Notes: generated by a model from the letters alone, not told the origin. A stretch of DNA of 64,000 nt from Planctomycetota bacterium (GCA_947484275.1 CANKOY010000006.1:1-64000); one strand, 5' to 3'. Counted from the first letter of the stretch, positions 17,461 through 27,287 are shown. Numbers and translations: made by a program.

Positions 17461-18464
17461 CGCAGATCCTGGAAGGGGAGTGGAGTCGCCTCGAGCAGTT
17501 GCGCGAGCGCTTTCTGGCACCATTTGGTTCGCGCACTGCGGACTACTGGAGCGACGAGCGCCTGTGCGAGCTCTACGACGCGACTTTCGCCCAGCGCATC
17601 GCTTGGAAATGGAGTGCTGTGCTGGCCGAGCTCGCGCGGCGCGGGCGACTGCCACGGGCAGAGAGCGTGCTCGACTGGGGTTGCGGCACCGCGATCGCCG
17701 CGCGCGAGTATTGCGCGGCCCTGGGCAGTGCTGGAGCAGCCATGCCGCAGCGCATACATCTCTGGGATCGTTCGCGCGCTGCCAGGGCCTTCGCCGCCAA
17801 GAAACTCCACGAGGTTGCGCCGCAGGCGAGCATCGAGACCGAACTGCCCGGGCCCTCGACCACGATCGACTTGCTCCTGGTGAGCCACGTGCTCGGCGAG
17901 CTCGACGAGCAGGGGCGCAATCAACTCTTGGAACTCGCGCGGCGCGCGCGCGCCGTGGTTTGGGTCGAACCGGGGGACAGTTCCATTTCAAGGTCCTTGA
18001 TGGAGCTGCGCGATCAGCTCGCCCCGGGCCGCAGCGTGCTCGGCCCCTGCACGCACTCCGCGACCTGCGGCCTGAACCAACCCGGTCGCGAGCGCGACTG
18101 GTGTCATTTTTTCGCCGCCTCCGCGCCGGAGGTGTTCACGCGCGCCGATTGGCGTGAATTCAGTCGGCGGCTGAAAATCGACCTGCGCAGCGTGCCCTAC
18201 GCTTACTTCGCCTTGGGCGGGGGGGCGCCCGTGGCCGCTCAACCGGACACGATTCGCATTCTCGGCCGTCCGCGACTGGAGAAGGGCCACGCGAAGATCG
18301 ACGCCTGCGACGCGACGGGCGTGCGGGTGTTGCGCGTGCTGGAGCGTGACGCCAAGGCGATCGTCAAGGGCTTTGCCGATCCTGCGGGCCTGGGACGAAC
18401 TTACCGAATCACAACGGAGAAGGACCGCGTGCGCACGATCGAGGAATCGCAGCTCAGCGAGTAG
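17457..18464 (+). CDS. Rsm22-like methyltransferase
   Basis: 335 residues from ATG 17457, overlapping the previous stop by ATGA. The SAM-binding motif VLDWGCGTAIAAREY and the downstream LLVSHVLGEL are followed by the cysteine region GPCTHSATCGL...DWCHF, which in Rsm22-family proteins holds a metal or Fe-S site. Rsm22 is linked to mitochondrial and bacterial small-ribosomal-subunit maturation. Cytoplasmic; co-transcribed with the haem-binding protein, with no clear functional link between them. Confidence 0.85.
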   Translation: MTQILEGEWSRLEQLRERFLAPFGSRTADYWSDERLCELYDATFAQRIAWKWSAVLAELARRGRLPRAESVLDWGCGTAIAAREYCAALGSAGAAMPQRIHLWDRSRAARAFAAKKLHEVAPQASIETELPGPSTTIDLLLVSHVLGELDEQGRNQLLELARRARAVVWVEPGDSSISRSLMELRDQLAPGRSVLGPCTHSATCGLNQPGRERDWCHFFAASAPEVFTRADWREFSRRLKIDLRSVPYAYFALGGGAPVAAQPDTIRILGRPRLEKGHAKIDACDATGVRVLRVLERDAKAIVKGFADPAGLGRTYRITTEKDRVRTIEESQLSE

Positions 18465-18499
18465 TTGGCAAGGGCCGCGTTGTGCGTAGGATTCGCGGG

Positions 18500-20575
18500 A
18501 TGAACACCCCCGCCTTCGCACTGTTGCTCGCTTCGCTCGCCGCCCAGGACAAGCGCGCCTTCGATCTGCCGGATGCCTATGGCATTGCCCAGGTCAATTC
18601 GCCCGCGCTTTCGCCTGACAAACGCACGGCGGTTTTCGGCGCGCGCCGCTACGACGTCGCGAACGGAACCTCATGGAGCGAGTTGTGGTCCATCGGCGTC
18701 GATGGGAGCGGCCTGCGCCAATTGACGTTCGCGAAGAAGACCGACAACGAGGCGCGATTTTCGCCCGACGGAAAGTCGATTCTCTTCGTCTCGAATCGCA
18801 GCGGCTCGAGCCAACTGTGGACTCTACCCGTGGAAGGCGGCGAACCGCGCGCCCTGACCGATTACGGACCGGGGTTGTGGAGCCCGCTGATTTCGCCCGA
18901 CGGCCGTTGGATAGCGGCCACTAGCGAGATTTGGCCGGACATCTCCTTCGAAAGTGCTGCCCAGAAGGAGCACGACGACGAGCGCGCCAAGGGCAAGTTC
19001 GACGTGTATTGGACCGACTCCTTGCTCTACCGTCACTGGACGAGTTGGGACGAGGGCAAGGTCAGCCACGTGCTCTTGATCGACGCGCAAACGGGCAAGG
19101 TCGAGCGCGACTTGACGCCGGGGCGCTTCGACTGCCCGCCGTTCATGCTCGGCGGGGGAAGGGGCTATGACTTCTCGCCGAACGGCAAGGACTTCGTGTT
19201 CATGTCCGACCACGATCCCATGGCGGCCCTGTCGACGAACTCGGATCTGTGGATCGTGACGCTCGATGAGCCGGATTCGCCGCGCAATTTGACGGATGCC
19301 TGCGCAGGCTGGGACGGACAACCTTTGTTTTCGCCCGACGGCACGAAGCTCGCCTACTTCAGTCAGGCAGAGGCGGGCTACGAGGCGGACTTGAAGCGTC
19401 TGGCGGTCTTGGACGTCGCCCGCGGAACCGTCCAGTACCTGACTTCGCGCGAGGGTTTCGACGAGATGATCTCGGACCTGCGCTGGTCGAGCGACGGGCG
19501 CGCGATTTTCTTCCAGGCGGACGTCAAGGGGCGTTCACCGATCTATCGCATGGGTCTCGAGGAAAAGCTGCCCACCAAGGTGCACGAGCACTCGACGATC
19601 GACCACTGGGAGCTTTTCGCGGACGACGGATCCCTGGTGTACGCGGCACGGGGAATCGCGCAACCCCACGAGTTGTTCGTCAAGACGCCCCAGGCCGCGA
19701 CTCGGCGCCTGACGACGCTCAATGCGAAGTTCGAGGCCGAAGTGGACCTGCGGCCCGCCACGGAAATGTGGGTCGACGGCGCCGACGGAACACGCATCCA
19801 CGTTTTCGTGATCACGCCCCATGGCTTCGATCCCAAGCTCAAGTATCCGCTGATCCTCAACGTTCACGGCGGTCCCCAGTCCCAGTGGGCAGATGCCTTC
19901 CGCGGCGACTGGCAGGTCTACGGAGGCAAGGGCTACGTCGTGGCCTTCGCCAATCCGACGGGCTCGACCGGTTACGGACAAAAGTACTGCGACGCAATCG
20001 GTTCTGACTGGGGCGGCAGGGTGTACGACGACTTGATGCGCGTGACCGATGCGCTGGAGAAGCTCCCGTACGTGGACAAGCAGCGCATGGGCGCCATGGG
20101 CTGGTCCTACGGCGGCTACATGATGATGTGGATGCAGGGCCACACGAATCGCTTCAAGTGCCAGGCGGCGATGATGGGCTTGTACGACTTGCGCTCTTTC
20201 TACGGCGCCACCGAAGAGCTGTGGTTTCCCAAGCGCGACTTCGCCGGGGCGCCGTGGAACAGCGAGCAATTCGAGAAGTGGTCGCCGTCGAACTTCGTCG
20301 CGAAGTTCGAAACGCCGGCCCTGGTGATCACCGGCGAACTGGATTTCCGCGTGCCCTACACCCAGAGCCTGCAGTATTTCACGGCGCTGCAGGAGCGCGG
20401 CGTGCCCTCGCGTCTGGCGGTGTTTCCTAATTCGGGTCACTGGCCCGGATGGCAGGACATGCTGTTCTACTACGGCGCCCACGTGGACTGGTTCCATCGT
20501 TGGCTCGGCGGCGAACCCCTGGGACGCGACATCAACGAATGGGCGCGGATGCGCGCGATGCCAGCGCGACAGTGA
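18500..20575 (+). CDS. Secreted S9-family prolyl oligopeptidase/acylaminoacyl peptidase
   Basis: 691 residues from ATG 18500, which gives a short signal peptide (ALLLASLAA). The first ~430 residues are WD40-like/PD40 propeller blades (FSPDGKSILFVSNRSG, ISPDGRWIAA, FSPDGTKLAYFS). The C-terminal alpha/beta-hydrolase carries Ser536 in GWSYGGYM, Asp615 in GELDFRVPY and His647 in NSGHWP, a complete triad. It removes dipeptides or acylated residues from peptides in the periplasm. A stand-alone gene by spacing. Confidence 0.95.
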   Translation: MNTPAFALLLASLAAQDKRAFDLPDAYGIAQVNSPALSPDKRTAVFGARRYDVANGTSWSELWSIGVDGSGLRQLTFAKKTDNEARFSPDGKSILFVSNRSGSSQLWTLPVEGGEPRALTDYGPGLWSPLISPDGRWIAATSEIWPDISFESAAQKEHDDERAKGKFDVYWTDSLLYRHWTSWDEGKVSHVLLIDAQTGKVERDLTPGRFDCPPFMLGGGRGYDFSPNGKDFVFMSDHDPMAALSTNSDLWIVTLDEPDSPRNLTDACAGWDGQPLFSPDGTKLAYFSQAEAGYEADLKRLAVLDVARGTVQYLTSREGFDEMISDLRWSSDGRAIFFQADVKGRSPIYRMGLEEKLPTKVHEHSTIDHWELFADDGSLVYAARGIAQPHELFVKTPQAATRRLTTLNAKFEAEVDLRPATEMWVDGADGTRIHVFVITPHGFDPKLKYPLILNVHGGPQSQWADAFRGDWQVYGGKGYVVAFANPTGSTGYGQKYCDAIGSDWGGRVYDDLMRVTDALEKLPYVDKQRMGAMGWSYGGYMMMWMQGHTNRFKCQAAMMGLYDLRSFYGATEELWFPKRDFAGAPWNSEQFEKWSPSNFVAKFETPALVITGELDFRVPYTQSLQYFTALQERGVPSRLAVFPNSGHWPGWQDMLFYYGAHVDWFHRWLGGEPLGRDINEWARMRAMPARQ

Positions 20576-20672
20576 GTGTTGCACGTGACGAGAAGCTGCC
20601 GCGCGACGACGAAGGGCCCTTAGCAGAACGCGCAGTAGGCGAGGAGCATGCGGATGCGGATAGCGGGGGCGA

Positions 20673-21059
20673 TCAGTGTGCAGGGGCAGGTGAATTCACC
20701 TGACTCCGCACACGGCGCTTTTCGCAGTACGAAATGCCCGCCATGGCGATCGCGCCGCCGATCAGGCACGAGAAGAACGGTGGAACATGCCAGCCGTTGT
20801 CCGTCGCTTCGGGTGCAACGGGGATCAGAAAGCTGATCAGTGCCCAGGCAGAAGTGCTCAGCCTGGCTACCGCGCTCGCGACCATGAACCTCCAGCGCGG
20901 AGCGATCCAGTAAGCGGTTGAAATCGCGGCAATGGACGACAGGAAAGCGGCAAACGTGCCCGTTGGCGCCGCGGCAACATCCTCGAACACCACACCGGGG
21001 ATGAAACCGCCCACAAGCGCTGTCCACAGAACCACCGGCAATGCCAGCCAACTCAGCAC
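20673..21059 (-). CDS. Small membrane protein, paralogue of the next gene
   Basis: 128 residues from GTG 21059. About four hydrophobic helices (LSWLALPVVLWTALVGGF, FAAFLSSIAAISTAYWIAP, a third around ARLSTSAWALISFLIP, and FFSCLIGGAIAMAGI). Helix order and phrases match the upstream gene (LRWLALP..., FLAAISVVLTAYFMAP), so the two are tandem duplicates. No known family is recognised. Confidence 0.6.
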   Translation of the reverse strand: MLSWLALPVVLWTALVGGFIPGVVFEDVAAAPTGTFAAFLSSIAAISTAYWIAPRWRFMVASAVARLSTSAWALISFLIPVAPEATDNGWHVPPFFSCLIGGAIAMAGISYCEKRRVRSQVNSPAPAH

Positions 21060-21074
21060 TTCGCTGATAAGAAC

Positions 21075-21488
21075 TCAGGAAGGAACCGCTTTGGCGGGAT
21101 GCGGTCGGCGGCGCAGCAGCGTGTGCATCGCCACCAGCGCCAGGCCGAGCACTCCGCCGAAGACCGTGATCGCCAGGGGCCAACGCGTCGGCTCGTAAGC
21201 CCGCGGGTGGCCTTCGGGGAAGGTCGTGTCGCTCAGGATCGAGACCGCAGCCAAGGCGCCAGCGACGAACACCACCAACGCGATTTGGAGCTGATATCGG
21301 GGAGCCATGAAGTAGGCCGTCAGCACCACGGAAATTGCAGCCAGAAAGCCTGCTGTCGGCTCGTCCCAAGTGTGGAGTCCGCTGGCGAGCATCCTGCCGC
21401 TGATCACTGCCGTCACGAAAGCAGCCAACACCGCAAAGGGCAGGGCCAGCCAGCGGAGCAAATCCGTCCTAGGGAACGGCTCAGGCAT
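21075..21488 (-). CDS. Small membrane protein, unknown
   Basis: 137 residues from ATG 21488 with four hydrophobic segments (LALPFAVLAAFVTAVI, GFLAAISVVLTAYFM, IALVVFVAGALAAV, LAITVFGGVLGLALVAM). It is followed after 15 bp by its paralogue and preceded by the sigma-factor fusion gene on the same strand, so it may share that transcript. No function can be assigned. Confidence 0.65.
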   Translation of the reverse strand: MPEPFPRTDLLRWLALPFAVLAAFVTAVISGRMLASGLHTWDEPTAGFLAAISVVLTAYFMAPRYQLQIALVVFVAGALAAVSILSDTTFPEGHPRAYEPTRWPLAITVFGGVLGLALVAMHTLLRRRPHPAKAVPS

Positions 21489-21512
21489 TCGGCCTGAGCA
21501 TAGCGCACGAAC

Positions 21513-23966
21513 TCACCTGGTTCTGTACCGCGCGCCCGCCCGCACCGGGCCGATGTCCGTGGTTGCGCCCGAGTGCAGCTCGAGCGTCCCGCTGTAGGCC
21601 ATTTCAAAGTCCGGGTGATGGATTGCGAGGCGCAGTCCGGACCAGGCAGGCAGGCCCTTGACCTCGAATCGCCCCGCGGAGTCTACGGGCATGTCGTCCC
21701 ATACACTGATGGCTCCCTTGCCGCGCGTGGCGCGCAACTCGGCGTCGCAGGCGCGGTCGCGCTCCATCGAGCGCTCGCCGACTCCGGTGACGCGTACGAA
21801 ACCGCCGGATAGGGGCCGTCCCTTCGAATCGGTGAGCACGCCGCGCACAGCGGCGGGCGGATGGACTTCGATGACGATGCCCGAGCGAATCTCGCGCGCA
21901 CCCAGTTCAAAGGGACCCGCGAATGCCGGAGCGCACCCCGGAGTCCGCGCCGACACGAAGTAGGTTCCAGCGCGCAGTCCGTCGACGTGAAATGCCAGCG
22001 GCGGAACGTACTCGCCGAACATCGCTGTCTGCACAGGGCGCGGGTAGATCAAGCCCGGAAGCACGTCGCGCTCCCAGTCCTGTCCGCGCATGTCGCCGAC
22101 GTCCACGACTGAGATCGCGAAGGCGCCGATCGTGAGCACCTCACCGCTGAGGGCGTCGCGCACGATGCCGTGCAGCTCACCCTGGTGATCGCCGATGTCG
22201 CGCGTGTCGTCCTCGCGCTTGAGCTGCAGCGCAAGCCCCGCTGTGCCCGCGCGCACACCAGGGATTTCCACGCGCGAGAATCCGTCGCCGTCGCGCACCA
22301 GCGTGTACTCGCGGTCCTCGAGCCCGCTCAGGACGAACGTGCCGCTGGCATCGTCCGTCGTGGCGTGAATCCAGGGCAGTTGCGGATCGCCCACGGCCGC
22401 CAGGAATCCGCCCTGGCCGTGGACGACGGCCTCGCCGATGCAGAACACCGTGCCGGAGATCGTCAAGCCGCGTTCGAGCACCACCGTGCGCTCGAAACGT
22501 CCGGGCGCATCGATTCCGAGCGCCAGGCTTGCGGGCCCCAGTTCGCCTTCGGGCGGGAGCACATGCAGCCGTTTCGCGCCCAGGCGCGTCATGGAAATCC
22601 TGGTGCGGCCAAAGATGTCGGTGCGCGCGCTGGACTCGCACTCCTCGCGCGTCGCTGCATCGGCGCCGAGCACCGTGCGCCAGACATTGACCGCACAGTG
22701 GGGGAGCGCAGCGCCCGAGCCGTCGAGGACCAGCACGTCGAGCACCGAATCCCCCGGTGCGTCGCTGGAACTCGCGAGCAACGGCAAAGTCCCGATGTCC
22801 GTGATCTGCTTTGCGCGGATCCCGTGGCCGCTGCTCTCGTGCATCACGAAATCAAGGTGCCGGGTGCTCAGCGCGTACTCTTCGCCCTCGGCGATCGACA
22901 CCGGAAGCGCGAGCTCGAAGCGCCCGTCCTGGCCGGTGACCGCGCTCGCAGCGAAGCGCGCGAATTTCCCGGAGAACTGGCGCGACGTCGCGAACACGGA
23001 AACCTCAGCCACCGGAACGCCGGAAGCGTCGACGAAGCGGCCGATCAGCGTGCCGTTTTGAATCGGCTGCTCCGCGGCGCGTGAGCCCGCCGCATTCGCC
23101 CCTGCGCCTCGAGCGCCGTTGCCGAGCGGTACTGGCGTCCTTTCCCCGGCGGCCGGTGCCTGGGGCAAAGTAGCCGAAACCGGCAAGCTCGGCTGGATCA
23201 GTTCCGCCACCTCGTCGCCAGCTTGCGTGTTCGCGGGCCACCAGGCCGCGGCGCTGGCCACGGCCACCACAGAAATCAACGCCAGGATCGCGGCGGCAAT
23301 TTTCGCCGTGGCAGACACCGCCGCGCTGCCCTTGAGCGCCAAGAGGCGAGCTTCCAACCCAGCGGGCGGGCTCGCGGCGAGTTCTGGAGCGTGCAGCGAC
23401 CATCCCTGGGGCAGCGCCGCGCCGAATCCAGCGAAGCCAGCGCGCGAAAGCTCGCCGCGCAAACGCTCCAGCCCGCGCCGCACGCGATCGTGGGCCGATG
23501 GTTCGCTGCAGTTTTCTTCGCGGGCAATCTGCGAAAACGTCCAGCCCTCCTCAAAGCGCAGCACGAGCGCCGTGCGCAATTCCTCAGGGAGCCGCGACAC
23601 CAGACGCCGCAATTCGAGCTCGGCTTCCCTGCCCGTGGCTTCGTTCTCCGGTCGTTCGTCGCGGGTTTCCATGGCGTGCTGCTCCTCTTTTTCCCTGCGG
23701 GTGCGCGCGCTGCGCAAGTGCGCCAGCGCCGTGCGAGCTGCGAGCCAGCGCAAGGCGCGGCCGCGGTCTTGGCCGTCCGCGAGCATCAGCTTGCCCTCGA
23801 GCGCGCGCAGGAAGACCTGCTGCGTGACGTCGAGTGCATCCGCCTCGTTGACCACGATTCGAAGCGCCGAGCGATAGACCTCGGCGTGGTGCGCTCGCAC
23901 CAGGGATTCGAATTCGACAGTCGCGTGGATCGGCGGCATGGCTGGGCTCTTGGACGGCGCTTCCAC
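21513..23966 (-). CDS. ECF sigma factor fused to membrane segment and carboxypeptidase-regulatory-like domains
   Basis: 817 residues from ATG 23966. Residues ~15-180 are an ECF sigma factor: region 2 (VRAHHAEVYRSALRIV, DALDVTQQVFLRAL) and region 4 (LPEELRTALVLRFEEGWTFSQIA, SAHDRVRRGLERLR). A hydrophobic segment near residues 215-245 (KIAAAILALISVVAVASAAAWW) follows. After it, a long region contains repeated CarboxypepD_reg/Big-like folds (LIGRFVDASGVPVAEVSVFATS, VRGVLTDSKGRPLSGGFVRV). The layout implies a membrane-tethered sigma factor with its sensor-like domains outside, so release by proteolysis is a reasonable but unproven mode of control. No separate anti-sigma gene is adjacent. Confidence 0.88.
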   Translation of the reverse strand: MEAPSKSPAMPPIHATVEFESLVRAHHAEVYRSALRIVVNEADALDVTQQVFLRALEGKLMLADGQDRGRALRWLAARTALAHLRSARTRREKEEQHAMETRDERPENEATGREAELELRRLVSRLPEELRTALVLRFEEGWTFSQIAREENCSEPSAHDRVRRGLERLRGELSRAGFAGFGAALPQGWSLHAPELAASPPAGLEARLLALKGSAAVSATAKIAAAILALISVVAVASAAAWWPANTQAGDEVAELIQPSLPVSATLPQAPAAGERTPVPLGNGARGAGANAAGSRAAEQPIQNGTLIGRFVDASGVPVAEVSVFATSRQFSGKFARFAASAVTGQDGRFELALPVSIAEGEEYALSTRHLDFVMHESSGHGIRAKQITDIGTLPLLASSSDAPGDSVLDVLVLDGSGAALPHCAVNVWRTVLGADAATREECESSARTDIFGRTRISMTRLGAKRLHVLPPEGELGPASLALGIDAPGRFERTVVLERGLTISGTVFCIGEAVVHGQGGFLAAVGDPQLPWIHATTDDASGTFVLSGLEDREYTLVRDGDGFSRVEIPGVRAGTAGLALQLKREDDTRDIGDHQGELHGIVRDALSGEVLTIGAFAISVVDVGDMRGQDWERDVLPGLIYPRPVQTAMFGEYVPPLAFHVDGLRAGTYFVSARTPGCAPAFAGPFELGAREIRSGIVIEVHPPAAVRGVLTDSKGRPLSGGFVRVTGVGERSMERDRACDAELRATRGKGAISVWDDMPVDSAGRFEVKGLPAWSGLRLAIHHPDFEMAYSGTLELHSGATTDIGPVRAGARYRTR

Positions 23967-24032
23967 AGGCTTCCATGCGCGCCGTCGCCGGATCTTAGGC
24001 GGAATGTCCGAAAAACGGCGCTTTGCCGAGCA

Positions 24033-24998
24033 TCAGCTGGCGGCGGCTGCCGCCGCGGCCTGCTGGGCGGTGATGACTGTCTTGATGCTGAACAGGAATT
24101 GAGCCTGGCTGAGCAGCGCGGCGTTTGCGTCGTTGCGCAGGAGCTCCAAAACCGCCGTGCCGCAGGCCAAGCTGAAGCTGATTTGCTTCTCAGGGGCCGG
24201 GAGCAAGGCCTGAATCCGCGAGCGGTGCTGCTGCACGGTCGTGAGCACTTCCACCGGCGCCTGGGGCGCGAAGCACAGCAACGCAATCTCGTCGTAGTCC
24301 TCCGTGCCCATCCACAGGCCGGAGGATTTGAACTGTCCGTAGATGTCCTGGAAGCGCGCGGAGAGGACGCCGGGTTCTTCCCGATGGAAGAAGAGCAGCG
24401 TGGTGGCGCCCTGCAGCGCATCGCTGCGCGTGAAACCACGGGCGTGGATCGCCTGGTACAGCGCTTCAAGCCGTGCGCGAATCTGTTGCGGAGTCGCGTT
24501 CGTGCCCGCCAAGAGCGCGCAGGCGGGCCAGTCTGATTTCTGCGTCAGGATCGGATGGTCTTGCTTCATCTCGGTCCAGATGGCCGCCAGTCGCGCGACC
24601 TGCTGCGCGCTGACGCGCCGATCGCTGGTCTCCTGCCGCAGGACTTCGATCGCCAGCGCTTCATAAGTGGAGCCAAAGATGCGCCAGTGAGCGCGGAACA
24701 ACTCGCCCGCGCGAGTGACCTCGGCCGTGAATTCAGCGACACTGCCGCCGTGGCGCATCAACTGTGCTGCGAGCATCACCCCAACTGAGGAACGCTTGTA
24801 CCAGGGCGTGCTGTTCTTCAGCTCCTCCGCCAACGCGTCGAGCCGCGACGCGATCTCGCGCGGCTCGCCGGGCAATGTGCAGAGCGGGAGGGCGCAGTAG
24901 CGCAGCATCGTCTTCCCCTGCCACCAGGGCCGGTCGGCGAGCAGCGCGGTGTAGACGTCGCAAAAGCGATCGAGCGGATTGGGCGGGATGTGGAGCAT
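24033..24998 (-). CDS. DUF4003-like protein
   Basis: 321 residues from ATG 24998. Helical, soluble, with phrases (LHARGFTRSDALQGATTLLFF-type segment, YKRSSVGVMLAAQLM, YDEIALLCFAP) that resemble DUF4003 proteins, a family of unknown function first noted in Firmicutes. The Ala-rich C-terminus (residues ~312-320) is low complexity. It lies between the sigma fusion and a secreted carboxypeptidase-regulatory-like protein on the same strand, with about 65 and 110 bp gaps. Confidence 0.6.
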   Translation of the reverse strand: MLHIPPNPLDRFCDVYTALLADRPWWQGKTMLRYCALPLCTLPGEPREIASRLDALAEELKNSTPWYKRSSVGVMLAAQLMRHGGSVAEFTAEVTRAGELFRAHWRIFGSTYEALAIEVLRQETSDRRVSAQQVARLAAIWTEMKQDHPILTQKSDWPACALLAGTNATPQQIRARLEALYQAIHARGFTRSDALQGATTLLFFHREEPGVLSARFQDIYGQFKSSGLWMGTEDYDEIALLCFAPQAPVEVLTTVQQHRSRIQALLPAPEKQISFSLACGTAVLELLRNDANAALLSQAQFLFSIKTVITAQQAAAAAAAS

Positions 24999-25106
24999 GG
25001 GGGGATCTTAGTCGGTGCCCGTTGCTCTCGCCCGACTCTTGCGACCGCGACGTGTTTCGCACGCCCGCGCGCTGCAGCGAGGGTTGAATTCCTCAGCGCC
25101 GGGCAC

Positions 25107-27239
25107 TCAGCGGACACCCCGCCCAAGTTCGATCACGCCAAGGTCAACAATCGCGCCTGCGGTTGTGACGATGTTCTCGATGAGGACCAGGGGCACTTTG
25201 CTCTGGCCAAGGTCGCGCACGGAGGACCTTTCAGGCACGACCTTACTCCGGTCAAAGGCGAACACTGTGAGCGTGTAGGTCCCAGCCGAACCTGTGAGAA
25301 ACTTGAATTCTCCGTTTGCCTCGAGGACTGTGGAGAGGTCACTGTGAGTACTCTCCTCTGTCGGCGCCTTGAGACGCACGCTCGCCATGAAATCCTCTGC
25401 ACTTGAGCCGATGGGCACCTGAATCCGTCCGCGAATTGTGTAGGCAGCTGTGAGCGTGATCTGGCAATCCGCGCGCTTGGGCGCGGACGCATCCGGCGAC
25501 TCGGGCAAGTAGCCGTCCTTGCGGATGTCTAGGCGAACTTCGGAATAGGGCCGCGCGGAACGCATTTCGAAGTCGCCGCGCAGATTCGTCTCAGTGCTGA
25601 ATCCCGCCGACGGGTCGCGCGATGACCGGATCTCCACCGTGGCGCCGGAGAGTGGCATGCCTAAGGAATCAACGACCCGTCCCGCGGCCAGCACTGGCGG
25701 CAGAGCCAAGGGCACGTCCCCCAGGGACTGCACGCCGACTTGCCACACTTCGCTGAGGTCCAAGCGCGTCTCCAACGTGTACGAGCGCGGCCGCGGACAG
25801 GCGAGTACGAGCAACGGCTGTCCCCCGAACGCCGCGTTCTTCGAGAACTCAATGCTGAAACGACCGTCCTCGTCCGTGGTCAAGCTCGATCTCAGGCACT
25901 CGAACAGGTCCTCCACGGAACCGTAGGGCAGATCCCCGCGCGTCGGTGTCTTGCCCGAGAACAGGATCGTATGCAACCGAACCGAGGCCAACGGCTTGCC
26001 GCTCCAATCCACGGCGCGACCGCGGAGAAGCACGGCTTCAGCGCCGAGGATCAGCGTAATTTGAACGCGTTCGCCCGCCAGCGTCGGACCCGCAACAGGT
26101 CGAATGTGAACGAGCGAGGCGCGATTTCGGGCCGTGACGGCGATCAACTGTTGCCCGAGGCCCACGTGCTGGAACAGCGCCGCTCCATTGACGACGGCGG
26201 CATTGAGGCGACCCGGCGCTCTTGCCGGCCCGAGCAGAAGCGTTCTTCCCCGCGAGGGCTCGGCTGGGCTGATGGGAAAGTCCTCCTCCAGGAGGGCAAG
26301 CTCCAAGTCGCTCGCGGTCGGTTGGCCATCGGGATCCACAATTGAAACCTGCACCTCGCCCCAGGCCGGCAATTGCAGCGTGAACGGAACCGGCGTGGGC
26401 GTCCCCGGGTCCACGGCTTGATACGCAGTGAACGCGGGGAAGCCCGCAGCTTCGACGCGGTAGGTCGGTTTCAGCTCAGGGTACTGGCTCCGCTGGCCCT
26501 CGGCGATTGCGAACCCGTGGCGCAGCGTCGCCAGACCATTCGCGTCCGTGAGCGCGCCTGTTCTGGCGCGATGCCATGACTCGCCGCTGAAAGTCTGCGT
26601 CTCCACGAGAATCACATCGATGCCGGGGACCGGCTTGCCCGCGGCGTCGATGACCTGGACGCGCAGGTTCTCGTCTGGCCACAGTCGCATTATGAAACCT
26701 GTGGCGGAATCAACGAGCGATTCGGTTCCGCCGATGAGGTTGCCGCGCTGCGCCGTGATCCAAGTTGGCTCCAGCGGAAGGACGACGCGGCCGTCGTGAT
26801 CCGACAGTGTCACTTGGTTCGAGCGCAGCGCCTTGGCACGGAATGCCGCCGGATCTACGTTGAGGCTGCGCGGCTCCTCGGACGGGTCCTTCCAGGCGGG
26901 ATCCCAGACAGGTTTCTGCGCGTGATCCAACCAGTGCACTTGCGCGCCTGCGATCGGTGCGTCGCTTCGGCCGTCCAGAATTCGGAATCGGAAAGGCGCC
27001 TCCGCTTGGACTGTCGGCACTGCGGCGGGGGCCTGCGTGCGCTGCATGTCATCGGGGTCGGGCGCACTGGTCGTGGGTGCGCTCACGGCAGCCGCAGATT
27101 CAGTCGGCGTTGCTCCGCGCGCGTCCCAGGGCGCCGTCAGCGCCTGTGGATCCGCGGCCGGTGCGTCCAGGCGCCAGGCGATCAACGCAACGACGGCGAA
27201 CAACAGTCCAAGCAACAGCGGCAGAGAGGCTCTTTTCAT
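25107..27239 (-). CDS. Membrane-anchored protein with multiple carboxypeptidase-regulatory-like domains
   Basis: 710 residues from ATG 27239. The N-terminal anchor or signal is LPLLLGLLFAVVALIAW. The rest is beta-rich with repeated CarboxypepD_reg phrases: FRILDGRSDAPIAGAQV, VQVIDAAGKPVPGIDVILV, LRGRAVDWSGKPLASVRLH, AAGRVVDSLGMPLSGATVE. Its C-terminal half is similar in build to the extracytoplasmic part of the sigma fusion nearby. No catalytic site is seen. Probably a surface or periplasmic binding protein. Confidence 0.8.
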   Translation of the reverse strand: MKRASLPLLLGLLFAVVALIAWRLDAPAADPQALTAPWDARGATPTESAAAVSAPTTSAPDPDDMQRTQAPAAVPTVQAEAPFRFRILDGRSDAPIAGAQVHWLDHAQKPVWDPAWKDPSEEPRSLNVDPAAFRAKALRSNQVTLSDHDGRVVLPLEPTWITAQRGNLIGGTESLVDSATGFIMRLWPDENLRVQVIDAAGKPVPGIDVILVETQTFSGESWHRARTGALTDANGLATLRHGFAIAEGQRSQYPELKPTYRVEAAGFPAFTAYQAVDPGTPTPVPFTLQLPAWGEVQVSIVDPDGQPTASDLELALLEEDFPISPAEPSRGRTLLLGPARAPGRLNAAVVNGAALFQHVGLGQQLIAVTARNRASLVHIRPVAGPTLAGERVQITLILGAEAVLLRGRAVDWSGKPLASVRLHTILFSGKTPTRGDLPYGSVEDLFECLRSSLTTDEDGRFSIEFSKNAAFGGQPLLVLACPRPRSYTLETRLDLSEVWQVGVQSLGDVPLALPPVLAAGRVVDSLGMPLSGATVEIRSSRDPSAGFSTETNLRGDFEMRSARPYSEVRLDIRKDGYLPESPDASAPKRADCQITLTAAYTIRGRIQVPIGSSAEDFMASVRLKAPTEESTHSDLSTVLEANGEFKFLTGSAGTYTLTVFAFDRSKVVPERSSVRDLGQSKVPLVLIENIVTTAGAIVDLGVIELGRGVR

Positions 27240-27287
27240 TGCGGGCGGTTCGCTGCAAAGCTGCGCCCCTGCATTGTGCCTTGGGCC

